Source of the DNA: CAYRIY01 sp964424335
Lineage (GTDB): Bacteria > Bacillota > Limnochordia > DTU080 > RSA5
Length of the DNA stretch: 18,937 nucleotides
Direction of reading: 5' to 3'
Assembly: GCA_964424335.1 (NCBI GenBank)
Contig: CAYRIY010000071.1
Span: 1 to 18,937, forward strand
Position numbers and translations under genes: made by a program. The notes below the pieces were generated by a model. The model saw only the letters and a program-made list of their open reading frames with translations. It was not told the origin of the DNA and did no database searches. Of the stretch, positions 1 through 7,677 are shown in pieces; positions within the stretch are counted from its first letter, which is position 1; each line of letters begins with the position of its first letter.

Positions 1-27
1 CTCCTTTGAAATTGCTTCCCCGGGCGC

Positions 28-62
28 TGTTCGTATACGTGTCGCAGGGACGTACACGAACA
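28..62. terminator. Imperfect hairpin downstream of the Sco1-like gene
   Basis: The arms TGTTCGTATACG (28-39) and CGTACACGAACA (51-62) pair over 12 bp with one mismatch around an 11-nt loop. The hairpin lies about 50 bp past the stop of the minus-strand Sco1-like gene, so it may end that transcript. There is no T-tract on either side, so an intrinsic terminator is only one possible reading. Apart from this I see nothing in bases 1-111. Confidence 0.35.
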
Positions 63-111
63 GCTCCTTCTAACCTCAGTCTCACCGTAGCTCGCGAAAG
101 GGTGGTATCCG

Positions 112-756
112 TCAAGCTTCGGCGAGCAACAGGCGCAAGTCGTGGACCACGTCGTCGTTTGGCGTGTTGTACAGGTGAATCAAGCGCAAGTCGCCTTTGG
201 CGTCGACGACGTAGCTGACGGACGAGTGGTTCATCCAGTAGCCGACAGGCGAATCGGGCGCTTCAACCCGCTCCACGTAGACGCCGTAGTCCCGCCAAAC
301 GGCCTGCAACGCCTCGGCGTCACCCGTGAGGCCGAGAAACTCTCGATCAAACAGTGAGATGTACTGGTTTAGACGCTCCTCGTCGTCCCGTTCGGGATCG
401 ACGGTGACAAAGACAAATTGGACCCGTTCAGCGTCTTCGCCGAGCAGGTTTTTAACCTGCCGATACTGCGCCAGCGTCGTCGGGCACACGTCCGGACAGG
501 TCGTATAGCCAAAAAACAGCACGACGACGTCGCCTCGCTGCTCGCTCAAGCGGTACGTCGCACCGTGTTGGTCAGAGAGGGTGAAATCGGGAGCGGCTCT
601 GGGCGGATCGAGAGTTCCGCCGAAAAAATTCTGGCCCCCGGCGACTTCATTTGTCGAAAGAGAGCTGGATGAACGGGCGCCCCACTCTGTGACGGCCCAC
701 CATCCTGCGCCAAGCGCTATTGCAAGGACAAGCGTGATGGTTGCAAAACGTCTCAT
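112..756 (-). CDS. SCO1/SenC family copper-chaperone-like thioredoxin-fold protein
   Basis: The 214-residue product has an N-terminal hydrophobic segment (about residues 5-22) that would anchor it to the membrane or export it. A thioredoxin-like domain starts near APDFTL (55-60). The Sco copper-binding set is complete: C87 and C91 in CPDVCP, and H177 in MNHSSVSY. Proteins of this family deliver copper to the CuA site of cytochrome c oxidase or act as thiol-disulfide reductases outside the membrane. The length is normal for bacterial Sco proteins. GAGGTGA (766-772 on the complement) lies 9 nt before the ATG. It is divergent from the GH99 gene, and no oxidase gene is visible, though the window starts just downstream. 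The family assignment is secure; the physiological partner is not known. Confidence 0.93.
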   Translation of the reverse strand: MRRFATITLVLAIALGAGWWAVTEWGARSSSSLSTNEVAGGQNFFGGTLDPPRAAPDFTLSDQHGATYRLSEQRGDVVVLFFGYTTCPDVCPTTLAQYRQVKNLLGEDAERVQFVFVTVDPERDDEERLNQYISLFDREFLGLTGDAEALQAVWRDYGVYVERVEAPDSPVGYWMNHSSVSYVVDAKGDLRLIHLYNTPNDDVVHDLRLLLAEA

Positions 757-814
757 GGGAGGAGGTCACCTCGATGCTACTTTAATTTAAGTCTCAATCG
801 GACTGTAGTTGGCA

Positions 815-860
815 TTGTCCCGGGCGGGAAAGGACATATGTCCTGCTCACCGTGGGACAA
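815..860. promoter_or_regulatory. Tandem palindromic operator: two TGTCC-N11-GGACA sites
   Basis: TGTCC 816-820 pairs with GGACA 832-836, and TGTCC 839-843 pairs with GGACA 855-859. Both pairs have exactly 11 nt between half-sites, and 2 nt separate the two sites. Together they form a symmetric block: TTGTCCC, 9 nt, the perfect 14-bp palindrome AGGACATATGTCCT (831-844), 9 nt, GGGACAA. The block sits in the 239-bp divergent region between the Sco1-like gene (-) and the GH99 gene (+), where a dimeric regulator binding cooperatively could control either or both. I do not recognise the regulator family. The rest of 757-995 shows AT-rich stretches (about 779-790 and 860-890) that could hold promoters, but no clear -35/-10 pair. 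Confidence 0.5.
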
Positions 861-983
861 AGTTTTATCAATAACTAATAACTGATAATTGGCAGGGCAT
901 GGGCGGCTGCCGACGAATGTGGTGATATGCGCGAGACCACGCTTGTGGGACAGGGTTTCACGGCGGCCTTTCGCTTGGCAATT

Positions 984-990
984 AGGAGGG
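984..990 (+). promoter_or_regulatory. Ribosome binding site fixing the GH99 gene start
   Basis: AGGAGGG ends 5 nt before the ATG at 996. An in-frame upstream ATG at 927 has no such site and would put 23 polar residues in front of the signal peptide, so 996 is the better start. Confidence 0.8.
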
Positions 991-995
991 TATCC

Positions 996-3194
996 ATGAC
1001 AAACGGTACATTGCGCTTTGCGGCACTTATGGCGGCATTGTTGATCGCTTTTGGCACAGCGGGGGGCGTGCTTGCCCAAACCGCCCGGATCAACTCGATC
1101 ATCCCGGCGGACCGCGTGTTTTATCCCGGAGAAGACGTCAAACTGCGGCTGGTCTTGATGTTTGAACGCCCCCTTCAACTCGAAAAACCGGAAGTCCGCT
1201 ACGAGGTATCCGAGGTGGAAAGCGGCACGGTCGTGGCAAGGGGCGCGGCGCCCTTTAACCCCACGGTGGCTGCGGGCGGTTGGGCGGAGCTCAGGCCCGA
1301 CTTTCCGCGTGACTCCACGCCGCGCTGGTATCGCGTCGATCTCTCCTTTTGGAATGGAGACCAAGCGATCCCATTCATCGGCGCGGAAAGCCCGGGCGCA
1401 CGCATCAGCTTTGGCGTCCTGCCGGATGGGTCAGAGGCCTACGAATGGAGCGTGGAGCAAGTCGAGCCCGTCGATCCGTCCCGCAAAGTGATGGCCTTTT
1501 ATTATCCGTGGTACGGCAACCCTTCCGTCACCAACCAGTGGGTCCATTGGCCGGAGGGTGGCCACAATCCTGACGCCTATGATGAACACGGCCTCCCGGA
1601 CGTCGGGGCCACGCATCACCCTGCGCTCGGGCCGTACGACTCCAACGACCCTCGCGTGATCAAGCAGCACTTGGCGTGGGCCGAGGCAGCGGGAATCGAC
1701 GTCTTGATCGCGACGTGGTGGGGCCAAGGCGAGTTTTCGGACAGGGCGCTCAGGCCTCTGCTCGACGCCGCAGCGGAGACGAACGTGCGGATCAGCCTCT
1801 ATTACGAGACGGTCCCCGGCGGCAGAGAAGACGGCGCGCTCAAGGACTTTCGTTACATCCTTTCCCGATACGGGGAGCACCCGGGGCTTTTCAAACATGA
1901 GGGCGAGCCCGTGATTTTCGTTTACGGCCGTGCGATGAGCCAGATTCCGAGGATTGCGTGGCAGCGGGTGATTCAGACCATCAAGTCGGAGTACGGCGTC
2001 AAGCTGATCGCAGACAGTTTGGACGGTAGCTGGGCGGACATTTTCGACGGCCTGCACATGTACAACCCCGTGGGTCCGGTGGTGGGCGGCAGCGACATGC
2101 GGCGGATCTACGACTCGTTTGTCTGGGCAGCCGAGTCTCGCGGCAAGGTGTCGTCGGTGACGGTGATCCCGGGTTACGACGATTCGAATATTGGCCGCAC
2201 GGCTCCGATCGTCGCGCCTCGGGAGGATGGCGCGCTTTACGACGAGCTTTGGGAGCTTGCGATCGAAAGCAGGCCTGAGTGGATCTTGATCACGTCGTTC
2301 AACGAGTGGCATGAGGGGTCGGAGATCGAGCCAAGCGTCGAATACGGCGACCAGTACCTAAGGAGCACCGCGTCGTGGGCGGCCAAGTTTAAGGCGGCCT
2401 CGGAGCGAACGCTGTGGGTCGAGCGAAGCTCGATGCCTGCCGTCGTCTCCCCGGGCACGGAGCACTCCATTACCATCGACGTGGTTCGCCGGGACGGGGA
2501 GGGCTCGATCGGGATGCATTGGGACCTGCCCTCGGGTTGGACGACGGAGGGGCAGGAAACCGGCGACGGCGAGGAACGTTCGATCGTTGCGCGGCTTTTC
2601 GTCCCCGACGATGCGGCGCTGGGGGAGCAGGCGCTTCAGTTGACGCTCTCCTGGCAGGGATTCGACTTGAAACTTCCCGCCGCGGTGACGGTAGTCGAAA
2701 GGGCGCCGTTTGAGGGCGCCGGAGTCTGGGTGGACCTCGGAGCCGAAAACAGGGCGCACGGCCTTGACCAAAGAGACCAGGCCGACGGGGTGACGGCCCC
2801 TGCGAACGTGGACGGCATCGAGGCGCGCCAGACGGCGCCGGGCGTCTCCTCGAGCAAGTACATGTACTTTGACGTCGCCGACCGGTTCCTTTTTGACGCA
2901 AGCGGAGTCGAAGTCGAGATCGGCATCGAGTACCTCGACAAGAGCCTTGGGACGTTTCGCGTGCAGTACGACTCGAGCAACCCGTGGGCTGGACCCTTGG
3001 ACGGCGCGTACACGGACGCGCCCGCAATCAGGATGCTTGGAACCGGCGAGTGGAAGACCGCGGTCGTAAAGATCCCAGATGCCCGCTTTGCCAACAGGCA
3101 GAACGGGGGCGCCGACTTCCGACTCGCAGTAGGGAGCAATGACCTCACGGTGCGCCGAGTGTGGGTGCGCATCCCCGGTGAAACGCTCGATTGA
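996..3194 (+). CDS. Secreted GH99-like glycoside hydrolase (endo-alpha-mannosidase type)
   Basis: The 732-residue product has a signal peptide (residues 1 to about 28, ending VLAQ) and a beta-rich N-terminal domain (about 30-145). A GH99-like barrel follows (about 164-470), beginning KVMAFYYPWYGN and containing SFNEWHEGSEIEP at 434-446. E437 and E440 match the two catalytic-region glutamates of GH99 endo-mannosidases. Family members cut alpha-mannosides next to a substituted mannose (endo-alpha-1,2-mannosidase/mannanase). Residues from about 475 form an additional beta-sandwich region, possibly carbohydrate binding. The next gene starts 47 bp downstream on the same strand, so the two are probably co-transcribed. 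The GH99/WbsX-like superfamily is fairly certain; the exact substrate is not, because WbsX-like relatives share this fold. Confidence 0.87.
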   Translation: MTNGTLRFAALMAALLIAFGTAGGVLAQTARINSIIPADRVFYPGEDVKLRLVLMFERPLQLEKPEVRYEVSEVESGTVVARGAAPFNPTVAAGGWAELRPDFPRDSTPRWYRVDLSFWNGDQAIPFIGAESPGARISFGVLPDGSEAYEWSVEQVEPVDPSRKVMAFYYPWYGNPSVTNQWVHWPEGGHNPDAYDEHGLPDVGATHHPALGPYDSNDPRVIKQHLAWAEAAGIDVLIATWWGQGEFSDRALRPLLDAAAETNVRISLYYETVPGGREDGALKDFRYILSRYGEHPGLFKHEGEPVIFVYGRAMSQIPRIAWQRVIQTIKSEYGVKLIADSLDGSWADIFDGLHMYNPVGPVVGGSDMRRIYDSFVWAAESRGKVSSVTVIPGYDDSNIGRTAPIVAPREDGALYDELWELAIESRPEWILITSFNEWHEGSEIEPSVEYGDQYLRSTASWAAKFKAASERTLWVERSSMPAVVSPGTEHSITIDVVRRDGEGSIGMHWDLPSGWTTEGQETGDGEERSIVARLFVPDDAALGEQALQLTLSWQGFDLKLPAAVTVVERAPFEGAGVWVDLGAENRAHGLDQRDQADGVTAPANVDGIEARQTAPGVSSSKYMYFDVADRFLFDASGVEVEIGIEYLDKSLGTFRVQYDSSNPWAGPLDGAYTDAPAIRMLGTGEWKTAVVKIPDARFANRQNGGADFRLAVGSNDLTVRRVWVRIPGETLD

Positions 3195-3225
3195 GGCCAG
3201 TGGCGATGGATGCCGACGTTTAGGT

Positions 3226-3233
3226 GGGAGGAG
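3226..3233 (+). promoter_or_regulatory. Ribosome binding site fixing the metallophosphoesterase start
   Basis: GGGAGGAG ends 8 nt before the ATG at 3242. That start puts the signal peptide at the very N-terminus. The only other in-frame start (near 3224) overlaps this site and is unlikely. Confidence 0.75.
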
Positions 3234-3241
3234 ACGTGAAA

Positions 3242-5382
3242 ATGACCAGAGTGTTGATCGGTCTTGCAGCCTTGTGCGTGATCTTAGCGTCCCTGGGGGG
3301 CGGAGGCGCCCTGGCGTCGGACGCCCATCCCGATGCGTTTACGGTCATCGTGCTGCCCGACACCCAAAACTATTCTCAAAGCTACCCGCACATCTTTATG
3401 GCGCAGACGGAGTGGATCGCGGCCATGGCGGACGAGCTCGACATCCGCCTCGTCCTCCATGCCGGCGATGTCGTCAACACGGGCGCGCGCTCTGAGGAGC
3501 AGTGGCAGAACGCAAAGGCCGCCCTCGATGTCTTGGACAGCGCCGGCATCCCCACCGTCATCGCCATCGGAAATCACGACTACGACGACGAGGCGAGGAC
3601 GCGGGGGGCCGAAAAGTTCAACGAGTACTTCGGCATCGAGCGCTACGAAGGGGCTGCGTGGTTTGGAGGCGCCTTTGAGGAGGGAAGGTCCGAAAACGTC
3701 TACGCGCTCATCGACGTGGGCGACATCTCATTTCTCGTCATGGCGCTCGAGTTTGGGCCCCGAAAGGCGGTCGTCGATTGGGCCAACGAGGTGATCGCAA
3801 GCTTCCCCGAGCGCGACGTCCTGGTGGTCACGCATGCCTACATGTACTTTGACGACACGCGCATGAGCCCGGGCGATCACTGGAACCCCAAAGACTACGG
3901 CGTGGGCGGCGACGCTGCGGATGGCGACGACCTGTGGCACGACGTGTTCAGCCGGCACGACAACGTGCGCATGATCCTTAGCGGCCACGTGCTGGAGTCG
4001 GGCGTCGGACGCCGCATCGACGTCGGTGAGCGGGGCAACTCAGTGCACCAGATCCTCGCCAACTATCAGATGAGGGCGCAAGGAGGCGAGGGGTACCTTC
4101 GCATCATGCGGTTTTATCCGTCGGAAGGGATCGTGGACGTAAAGACCTACTCGCCGTACCTCGACCGCTACCTCGAGGACGAGACGCAGCAGTTTGTCCT
4201 CACATACGATCGGACGAATCGGGAACAAGTCGCCATCTTGGGGCGCGTCAGCGACGCCGCCAGCGGCGAGGAGATCGCCGGAGCGGTGATTTCAACGAAA
4301 GGCCCTGGGAAAGGTCCTGATGGCGGGTACTACGGCATTGAAAGGTCGGGGACGGACGGCGAGTTTGCTCTGCGTGTGACGCCCGGCGCCTATCGGCTTC
4401 ACGTGACGCGTGAGGGGTACNNNNNNNNNNNNNNNNNNNNNNNNNNNNNNNNNNNNNNNNNNNNNNNNNNNNNNNNNNNNNNNNNNNNNNNNNNNNNNNN
4501 NNNNNNNNNNNNNNNNNNNNGGCGGCAGACGTGGCGGCTGATGTATTGGTCGACGCGGGAGTCCGGCGAGTCGACATCGCGCTCGTCCCCCTTCCCTATG
4601 CCCGCATCGCGGTCGGCGGGATCGTTCCGCAAATCGCTGATTGGACGGACCGGTTTGCGGGCGTCGTCGATGTTGTCGTCGAGCTCGGGCCGCCGGCGCT
4701 CGCGCCATCCGCCCGCATCGAGCTGGCGCGAATCGTGGAGGGCGAGCGTCATCCGATCCGAGAGCTCCATCGGGGATCGGAGCCGCCCGATCAGTTTCTC
4801 ATCGACACCACGGCTTTGGAGGACGGGACGTACGAAATTGCGGTCGAGGTGTACGGGATCGAAGGGCTCACCGCCGTGTCGACGGCTCGGTTTGGCGTGC
4901 GCAACTGGGAGGTGCGAGTCGACAACCTCTTGCCTCCGGTGCAAAATACTTGGTTTGGCGAGCAAAGTCGCAAGCAAACGGCGCTCGAGTCGCCGGGATG
5001 GGCGTACTCGACGGATTTGCCGAATGCGTACTTTGGGGATGCAGACCGCCTCATCCGCTCGCAGCAGGGCGAAGCGTGGCTCGTCTGGGAAGCGCCCCAG
5101 TTGCACTCTTTTGAGGCGACCATCTACGCTCTCGAGCCTGGCGACGTTGACGCCGTCCTGTCGATCGCCGTTTCTCCCGACGGCGTGACGTGGACGCCTA
5201 TCTCGTTTGAGCACACTGCGTCGGACACGTCGGGCGCGGGGTGGCATCGAGTCGAGGTCACAGGTTTCGTGCCAAGGGAGATCGGAGCGGCGTTCCTCCG
5301 TCTTGCGATTGCGGGGGATGAACCGTCCGGAACCGGGATAGAGCTTGGCCAGGTCAGGCTCCGGTCCTACTTCGGAGAGTAG
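3242..5382 (+). CDS. Secreted calcineurin-like metallophosphoesterase with C-terminal beta-sandwich domains, interrupted by an assembly gap
   Basis: A signal peptide (1 to about 26, ending ALAS) precedes a metallophosphoesterase domain. Its metal-site motifs are visible: VLPDTQ (D40), HAGDVV (D76), GNHDY (N111, H112), VTHAY and LSGHV. A carboxypeptidase-regulatory-like fold then starts at about residue 330 (VAILGRVSDAASGEEIAGA). It is broken after 393 codons by 100 N. After the gap the reading frame shifts, but the text (DVLVDAGVRRVDIALVPLP) is the expected closing strand of the same domain. About 286 codons follow the gap, with further beta-sandwich sequence to the stop at 5382. I read this as one gene with a short missing piece rather than two genes or a true frameshift. 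The enzyme would act outside the cytoplasm on a phosphomonoester or phosphodiester; the substrate is unknown. Confidence 0.85.
4421..4520. other. Assembly gap of 100 N
   Basis: Exactly 100 unknown bases sit here, a common placeholder for a gap of unknown length. The gap falls inside the carboxypeptidase-like domain of the phosphoesterase. To keep one frame the true length must leave remainder 2 when divided by 3, which 100 does not. Confidence 0.97.
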
Positions 5383-5396
5383 GCGTGGCAGAATGG

Positions 5397-5419
5397 GGCG
5401 CGCCCCTCAAAGGCGCGCC
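5397..5419. terminator. Bidirectional GC hairpin between convergent genes
   Basis: GGCGCGCC (5397-5404) pairs perfectly with GGCGCGCC (5412-5419) around a 7-nt loop. It starts 14 bp after the phosphoesterase stop, and its right arm touches the stop codon of the convergent binding-protein gene. The position suits a shared terminator. There is no T-tract in either direction. Confidence 0.5.
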
Positions 5420-6723
5420 TAAAGTTCGCTCAAGATTGCATTGAGTTGTCGGGCCGCCTCAGGAAGGGCCACGTCGGCGCCGATCTTGCCGCCGAGCACA
5501 TCGAGGGTGACCTGAGTGAGGACGGTGTACACCTCGGGTTTCAAATAGCGCGGCTGCGGCGTGAGGGTGAACATCGTCTCGTTCCACACGGCCTCGACGG
5601 GCGTGCGCTGCTGGCCGTGTTCCGACTGCAAGAGAATGTGCGTGCCCACGAGGCTCCGCTGGTTGGGTATGGCGCCAAGCCGGTGCATCTGGTACTCCGA
5701 CTGGGCCGCGACGATAAACTTCAGGACCTCCCAAGCCGCTTCGGGGTGCTGAGACCCGGCGTGGATGATCCACGGCTGGAGCGCGGCGATCGAGTGTCTC
5801 CCAGCCGGGCCTGACGGTTGGGGGACAAACTCGGGTAGGTATGGGAAGAGGCCCAGGTGATACAGTGTCGGCGAGCCCTGGCCAAAGACGACATCGCCGG
5901 CGTTGCGCCGCTCGTAGGTGCCTGTCGGCTCGAAATCGGCGATCACGAGTGCGTCTCGGATCACCTGGTCGACCATCCACTCGTAGGCGGCGATGGTCTC
6001 TTCGGAATTGACCAAGGCTCGCTTCCCGTCTGGCGATGTGACCCGGCCGCCAAAGTTCCAAATAAATGGCCACTCGTTGAAAGGCGATGTCGCCGTTCCC
6101 ATGAACCCGATTTGAATGAGGTCCGCATTGCCGACGCGCTGTGTCACCCGCGTCGCATACTGAGCGAAAACCTCTTGATTCCACTCGCCGGCCTGAAACA
6201 TCTGGTTGGGGTCGACCAAACCCGCCGCGTCAACCGCTTCGGCATTGTACGCGAGCGGCTGAATGACGATCGACCCGGGAATGCCGTAGATGCCGCCGTT
6301 AAACTCGTCAACAAACAAGACTTCCTCGGCGAATGCGGGATCGTTGTCGAGAAACGATCTGAGATCGAGTGCGACGCCCTGACCGTAGACCGTGGTTGCG
6401 TCCTTGGGCTCGACGACAAAGAGATCCGGGGCCGCTTCGCCCAGAGTTGCGAGCATGACAAGGATCTTCTCTGCATGCTCTTCAGGCTGACCTGGAATGA
6501 CGGAGAGCTCTACTTCGATATCGGGATGCGAAAACTCCCGCAGCAGTTGCTCGAGGTTGGGCTGTGGCCCGCCCGTCTCGACGAACTGAGCCCAGACGGC
6601 CAAGTGAACCTTCTTTTTGCCTGGGGTCTGTCCAAAGGCCGCGGCCACCGTCAGCACAAGGATGAGTACGGAGATGATCGTGACGGAGGCGAGCCGCCTT
6701 CGAAATGCGCCGTTCACAGTCAT
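5419..6723 (-). CDS. ABC-type sugar extracellular solute-binding protein (family 1)
   Basis: The 434-residue product has a signal peptide (basic RRR at 8-10, hydrophobic core to about residue 31, ending AAFGQ) and no lipobox cysteine, so it is probably a soluble periplasmic protein. The body has the family-1 pattern: HLAVWAQF strand, APDLFVVEP hinge region, GIYGIPGS, YNAEAVDAAGL, WNFGGRV and HPEAAWEVLKFI. Such proteins bind sugars or oligosaccharides for an ABC importer. AGGAGGT lies 7 nt before the chosen ATG; longer in-frame starts up to 6828 would precede the signal peptide and lack a site. No permease or ATPase gene is adjacent. It is divergent from the RraA operon across 270 bp and convergent with the phosphoesterase. 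The sugar specificity cannot be read from sequence. Confidence 0.9.
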   Translation of the reverse strand: MTVNGAFRRRLASVTIISVLILVLTVAAAFGQTPGKKKVHLAVWAQFVETGGPQPNLEQLLREFSHPDIEVELSVIPGQPEEHAEKILVMLATLGEAAPDLFVVEPKDATTVYGQGVALDLRSFLDNDPAFAEEVLFVDEFNGGIYGIPGSIVIQPLAYNAEAVDAAGLVDPNQMFQAGEWNQEVFAQYATRVTQRVGNADLIQIGFMGTATSPFNEWPFIWNFGGRVTSPDGKRALVNSEETIAAYEWMVDQVIRDALVIADFEPTGTYERRNAGDVVFGQGSPTLYHLGLFPYLPEFVPQPSGPAGRHSIAALQPWIIHAGSQHPEAAWEVLKFIVAAQSEYQMHRLGAIPNQRSLVGTHILLQSEHGQQRTPVEAVWNETMFTLTPQPRYLKPEVYTVLTQVTLDVLGGKIGADVALPEAARQLNAILSEL

Positions 6724-6730
6724 GATCCTT

Positions 6731-6737
6731 ACCTCCT
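6731..6737 (-). promoter_or_regulatory. Ribosome binding site fixing the start of the 5419-6723 binding protein
   Basis: On the minus strand AGGAGGT ends 7 nt before the ATG (complement of 6721-6723). It selects the start that begins MTVNGAFRRR, directly ahead of the signal peptide. Confidence 0.8.
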
Positions 6738-6761
6738 GTGGTTCCCCCGCGCTGTCCTGCA

Positions 6762-6790
6762 CTATTAAGTTTATCATGGTTTCAGTCCAA
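6762..6790 (-). promoter_or_regulatory. Possible promoter of the 5419-6723 binding-protein gene
   Basis: On the minus strand TTGGAC (6790-6785) is followed after 17 nt by TAATAG (6767-6762). The -35 is good (5 of 6) and the -10 is poor (3 of 6). The position, about 40 bp upstream of the start codon, is sensible. Tentative. Confidence 0.3.
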
Positions 6791-6909
6791 GTGCCCGCGT
6801 GGGACAATTCGCAACCTTTCTCGATCAAATGACAGTTGCTGACGACAGATGCCTTGCGCTCACCCTTAGACGGAAGGCCGTACGCCTGGATTTCAATAAA
6901 AAGAGAAAA

Positions 6910-6936
6910 TTGAGTGTTGTAAGATTGTACTATAAT
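6910..6936 (+). promoter_or_regulatory. Probable promoter of the RraA/GntR/oxidoreductase operon
   Basis: A perfect -10 TATAAT (6931-6936) lies in a locally AT-rich stretch, with TTGAGT (6910-6915) as the best -35 at a short 15-nt spacing. The start codon of the first gene is 57 bp further on. An imperfect palindrome (6924-6946) overlaps the -10 and is a candidate operator for the GntR protein encoded second in the operon. Confidence 0.45.
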
Positions 6937-6978
6937 AGGGTAACATTAAAATCAGAAAAATCCATGACCTTGTTACAC

Positions 6979-6983
6979 AGGAG
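6979..6983 (+). promoter_or_regulatory. Ribosome binding site fixing the RraA-like gene start
   Basis: AGGAG ends 10 nt before the ATG at 6994. The upstream in-frame ATG at 6964 has no comparable site, and the extra residues it would add (MTLLHRRLRS) do not look like part of the RraA fold. Confidence 0.65.
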
Positions 6984-6993
6984 ATTGCGTTCT

Positions 6994-7656
6994 ATGGACG
7001 GACAACAGCGGGACTTGGACCTGTTTGCCACAATCGAATCTGAGCTTTATACAGCGGTTATCGGAGATATTTTAGACAGGCTCGGTCACGCTCACCAGTT
7101 TCTCCCCCCGTCGATCAGACCCCTCAGGCCGGATGCGTTCTTAGTCGGCAGGGCCATGCCGGTGCTTGAAGCCGATGTTTTCGACAACAGCCAGCCATTT
7201 GGGAAAATGTTCGAGGCGTTGGATAGTCTCAGACCGGGCGAAGTGTACCTTGTTACAGGGGGAACGGCCAGATACGCCGTGTACGGTGAGTTGATGGCCA
7301 CGGCCGCGACCGCCCGCGGAGCGCGAGGAGCGGTGCTTTGCGGCTACCACCGTGACACGCGGCAACTGCAAGAGATGGACCACCCGGTTTTCTCTTATGG
7401 AGCCTTTGCACAGGACCAAGGAATACGAGGACGCGTTATCGATTACCGGGTTCCGGTCGAAGTCGCCGGAGTTCGTATCGAGCCAGGCGATCTTGTCGTG
7501 GGGGACATCGACGGCGTCGTCGTGGTTCCCCACGAAATCGAAGGATTGGTTGTGGAGGAAGCTCGCGAGAAAGCGCGGATCGAGAGCGACGTGAAAAGAA
7601 GCATCAAACAAGGAATGGCAACCGTAGAGGCATTCAAAAAGTATGGCGTTATGTAG
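6994..7656 (+). CDS. RraA-like family protein (HMG-aldolase/demethylmenaquinone-methyltransferase-like fold)
   Basis: The 220-residue cytosolic product matches the RraA family in length and motifs: AVIGDILDRLG (21-31), GEL (98-100), GAVLCGYHRD (112-121) with R120 and D121 in the metal/substrate position, and GDIDGVVVVP (170-179). The fold includes true RraA (an RNase E regulator) and metal-dependent aldolases/decarboxylases acting on 4-hydroxy-4-methyl-2-oxoglutarate and similar keto acids. Its place at the head of a sugar-oxidation operon favours an enzymatic role on a keto-acid or keto-sugar product, which is an inference. The GntR gene follows after 21 bp. The extended ring of residues would need a structural comparison to choose a reaction. 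Confidence 0.85.
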   Translation: MDGQQRDLDLFATIESELYTAVIGDILDRLGHAHQFLPPSIRPLRPDAFLVGRAMPVLEADVFDNSQPFGKMFEALDSLRPGEVYLVTGGTARYAVYGELMATAATARGARGAVLCGYHRDTRQLQEMDHPVFSYGAFAQDQGIRGRVIDYRVPVEVAGVRIEPGDLVVGDIDGVVVVPHEIEGLVVEEAREKARIESDVKRSIKQGMATVEAFKKYGVM

Positions 7657-7677
7657 AGAATAAACGGAGCTTGATGA

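Noticed and set aside
757..772. GAGGTGACCTC near-palindrome just upstream of the Sco1-like gene as a regulatory hairpin
   Set aside because: Only one base would form the loop, so no hairpin can form. It is better explained as the ribosome binding site GAGGTGA.
1431..2312. Minus-strand open frame of about 290 codons inside the GH99 gene
   Set aside because: Shadow frame of a GC-rich gene; no motif, signal or ribosome binding site.
5857..6768. Long plus-strand open frame (about 300 codons) opposite the binding-protein gene
   Set aside because: It is antisense to a well-supported gene with signal peptide and ribosome binding site, and its translation shows no domain pattern.
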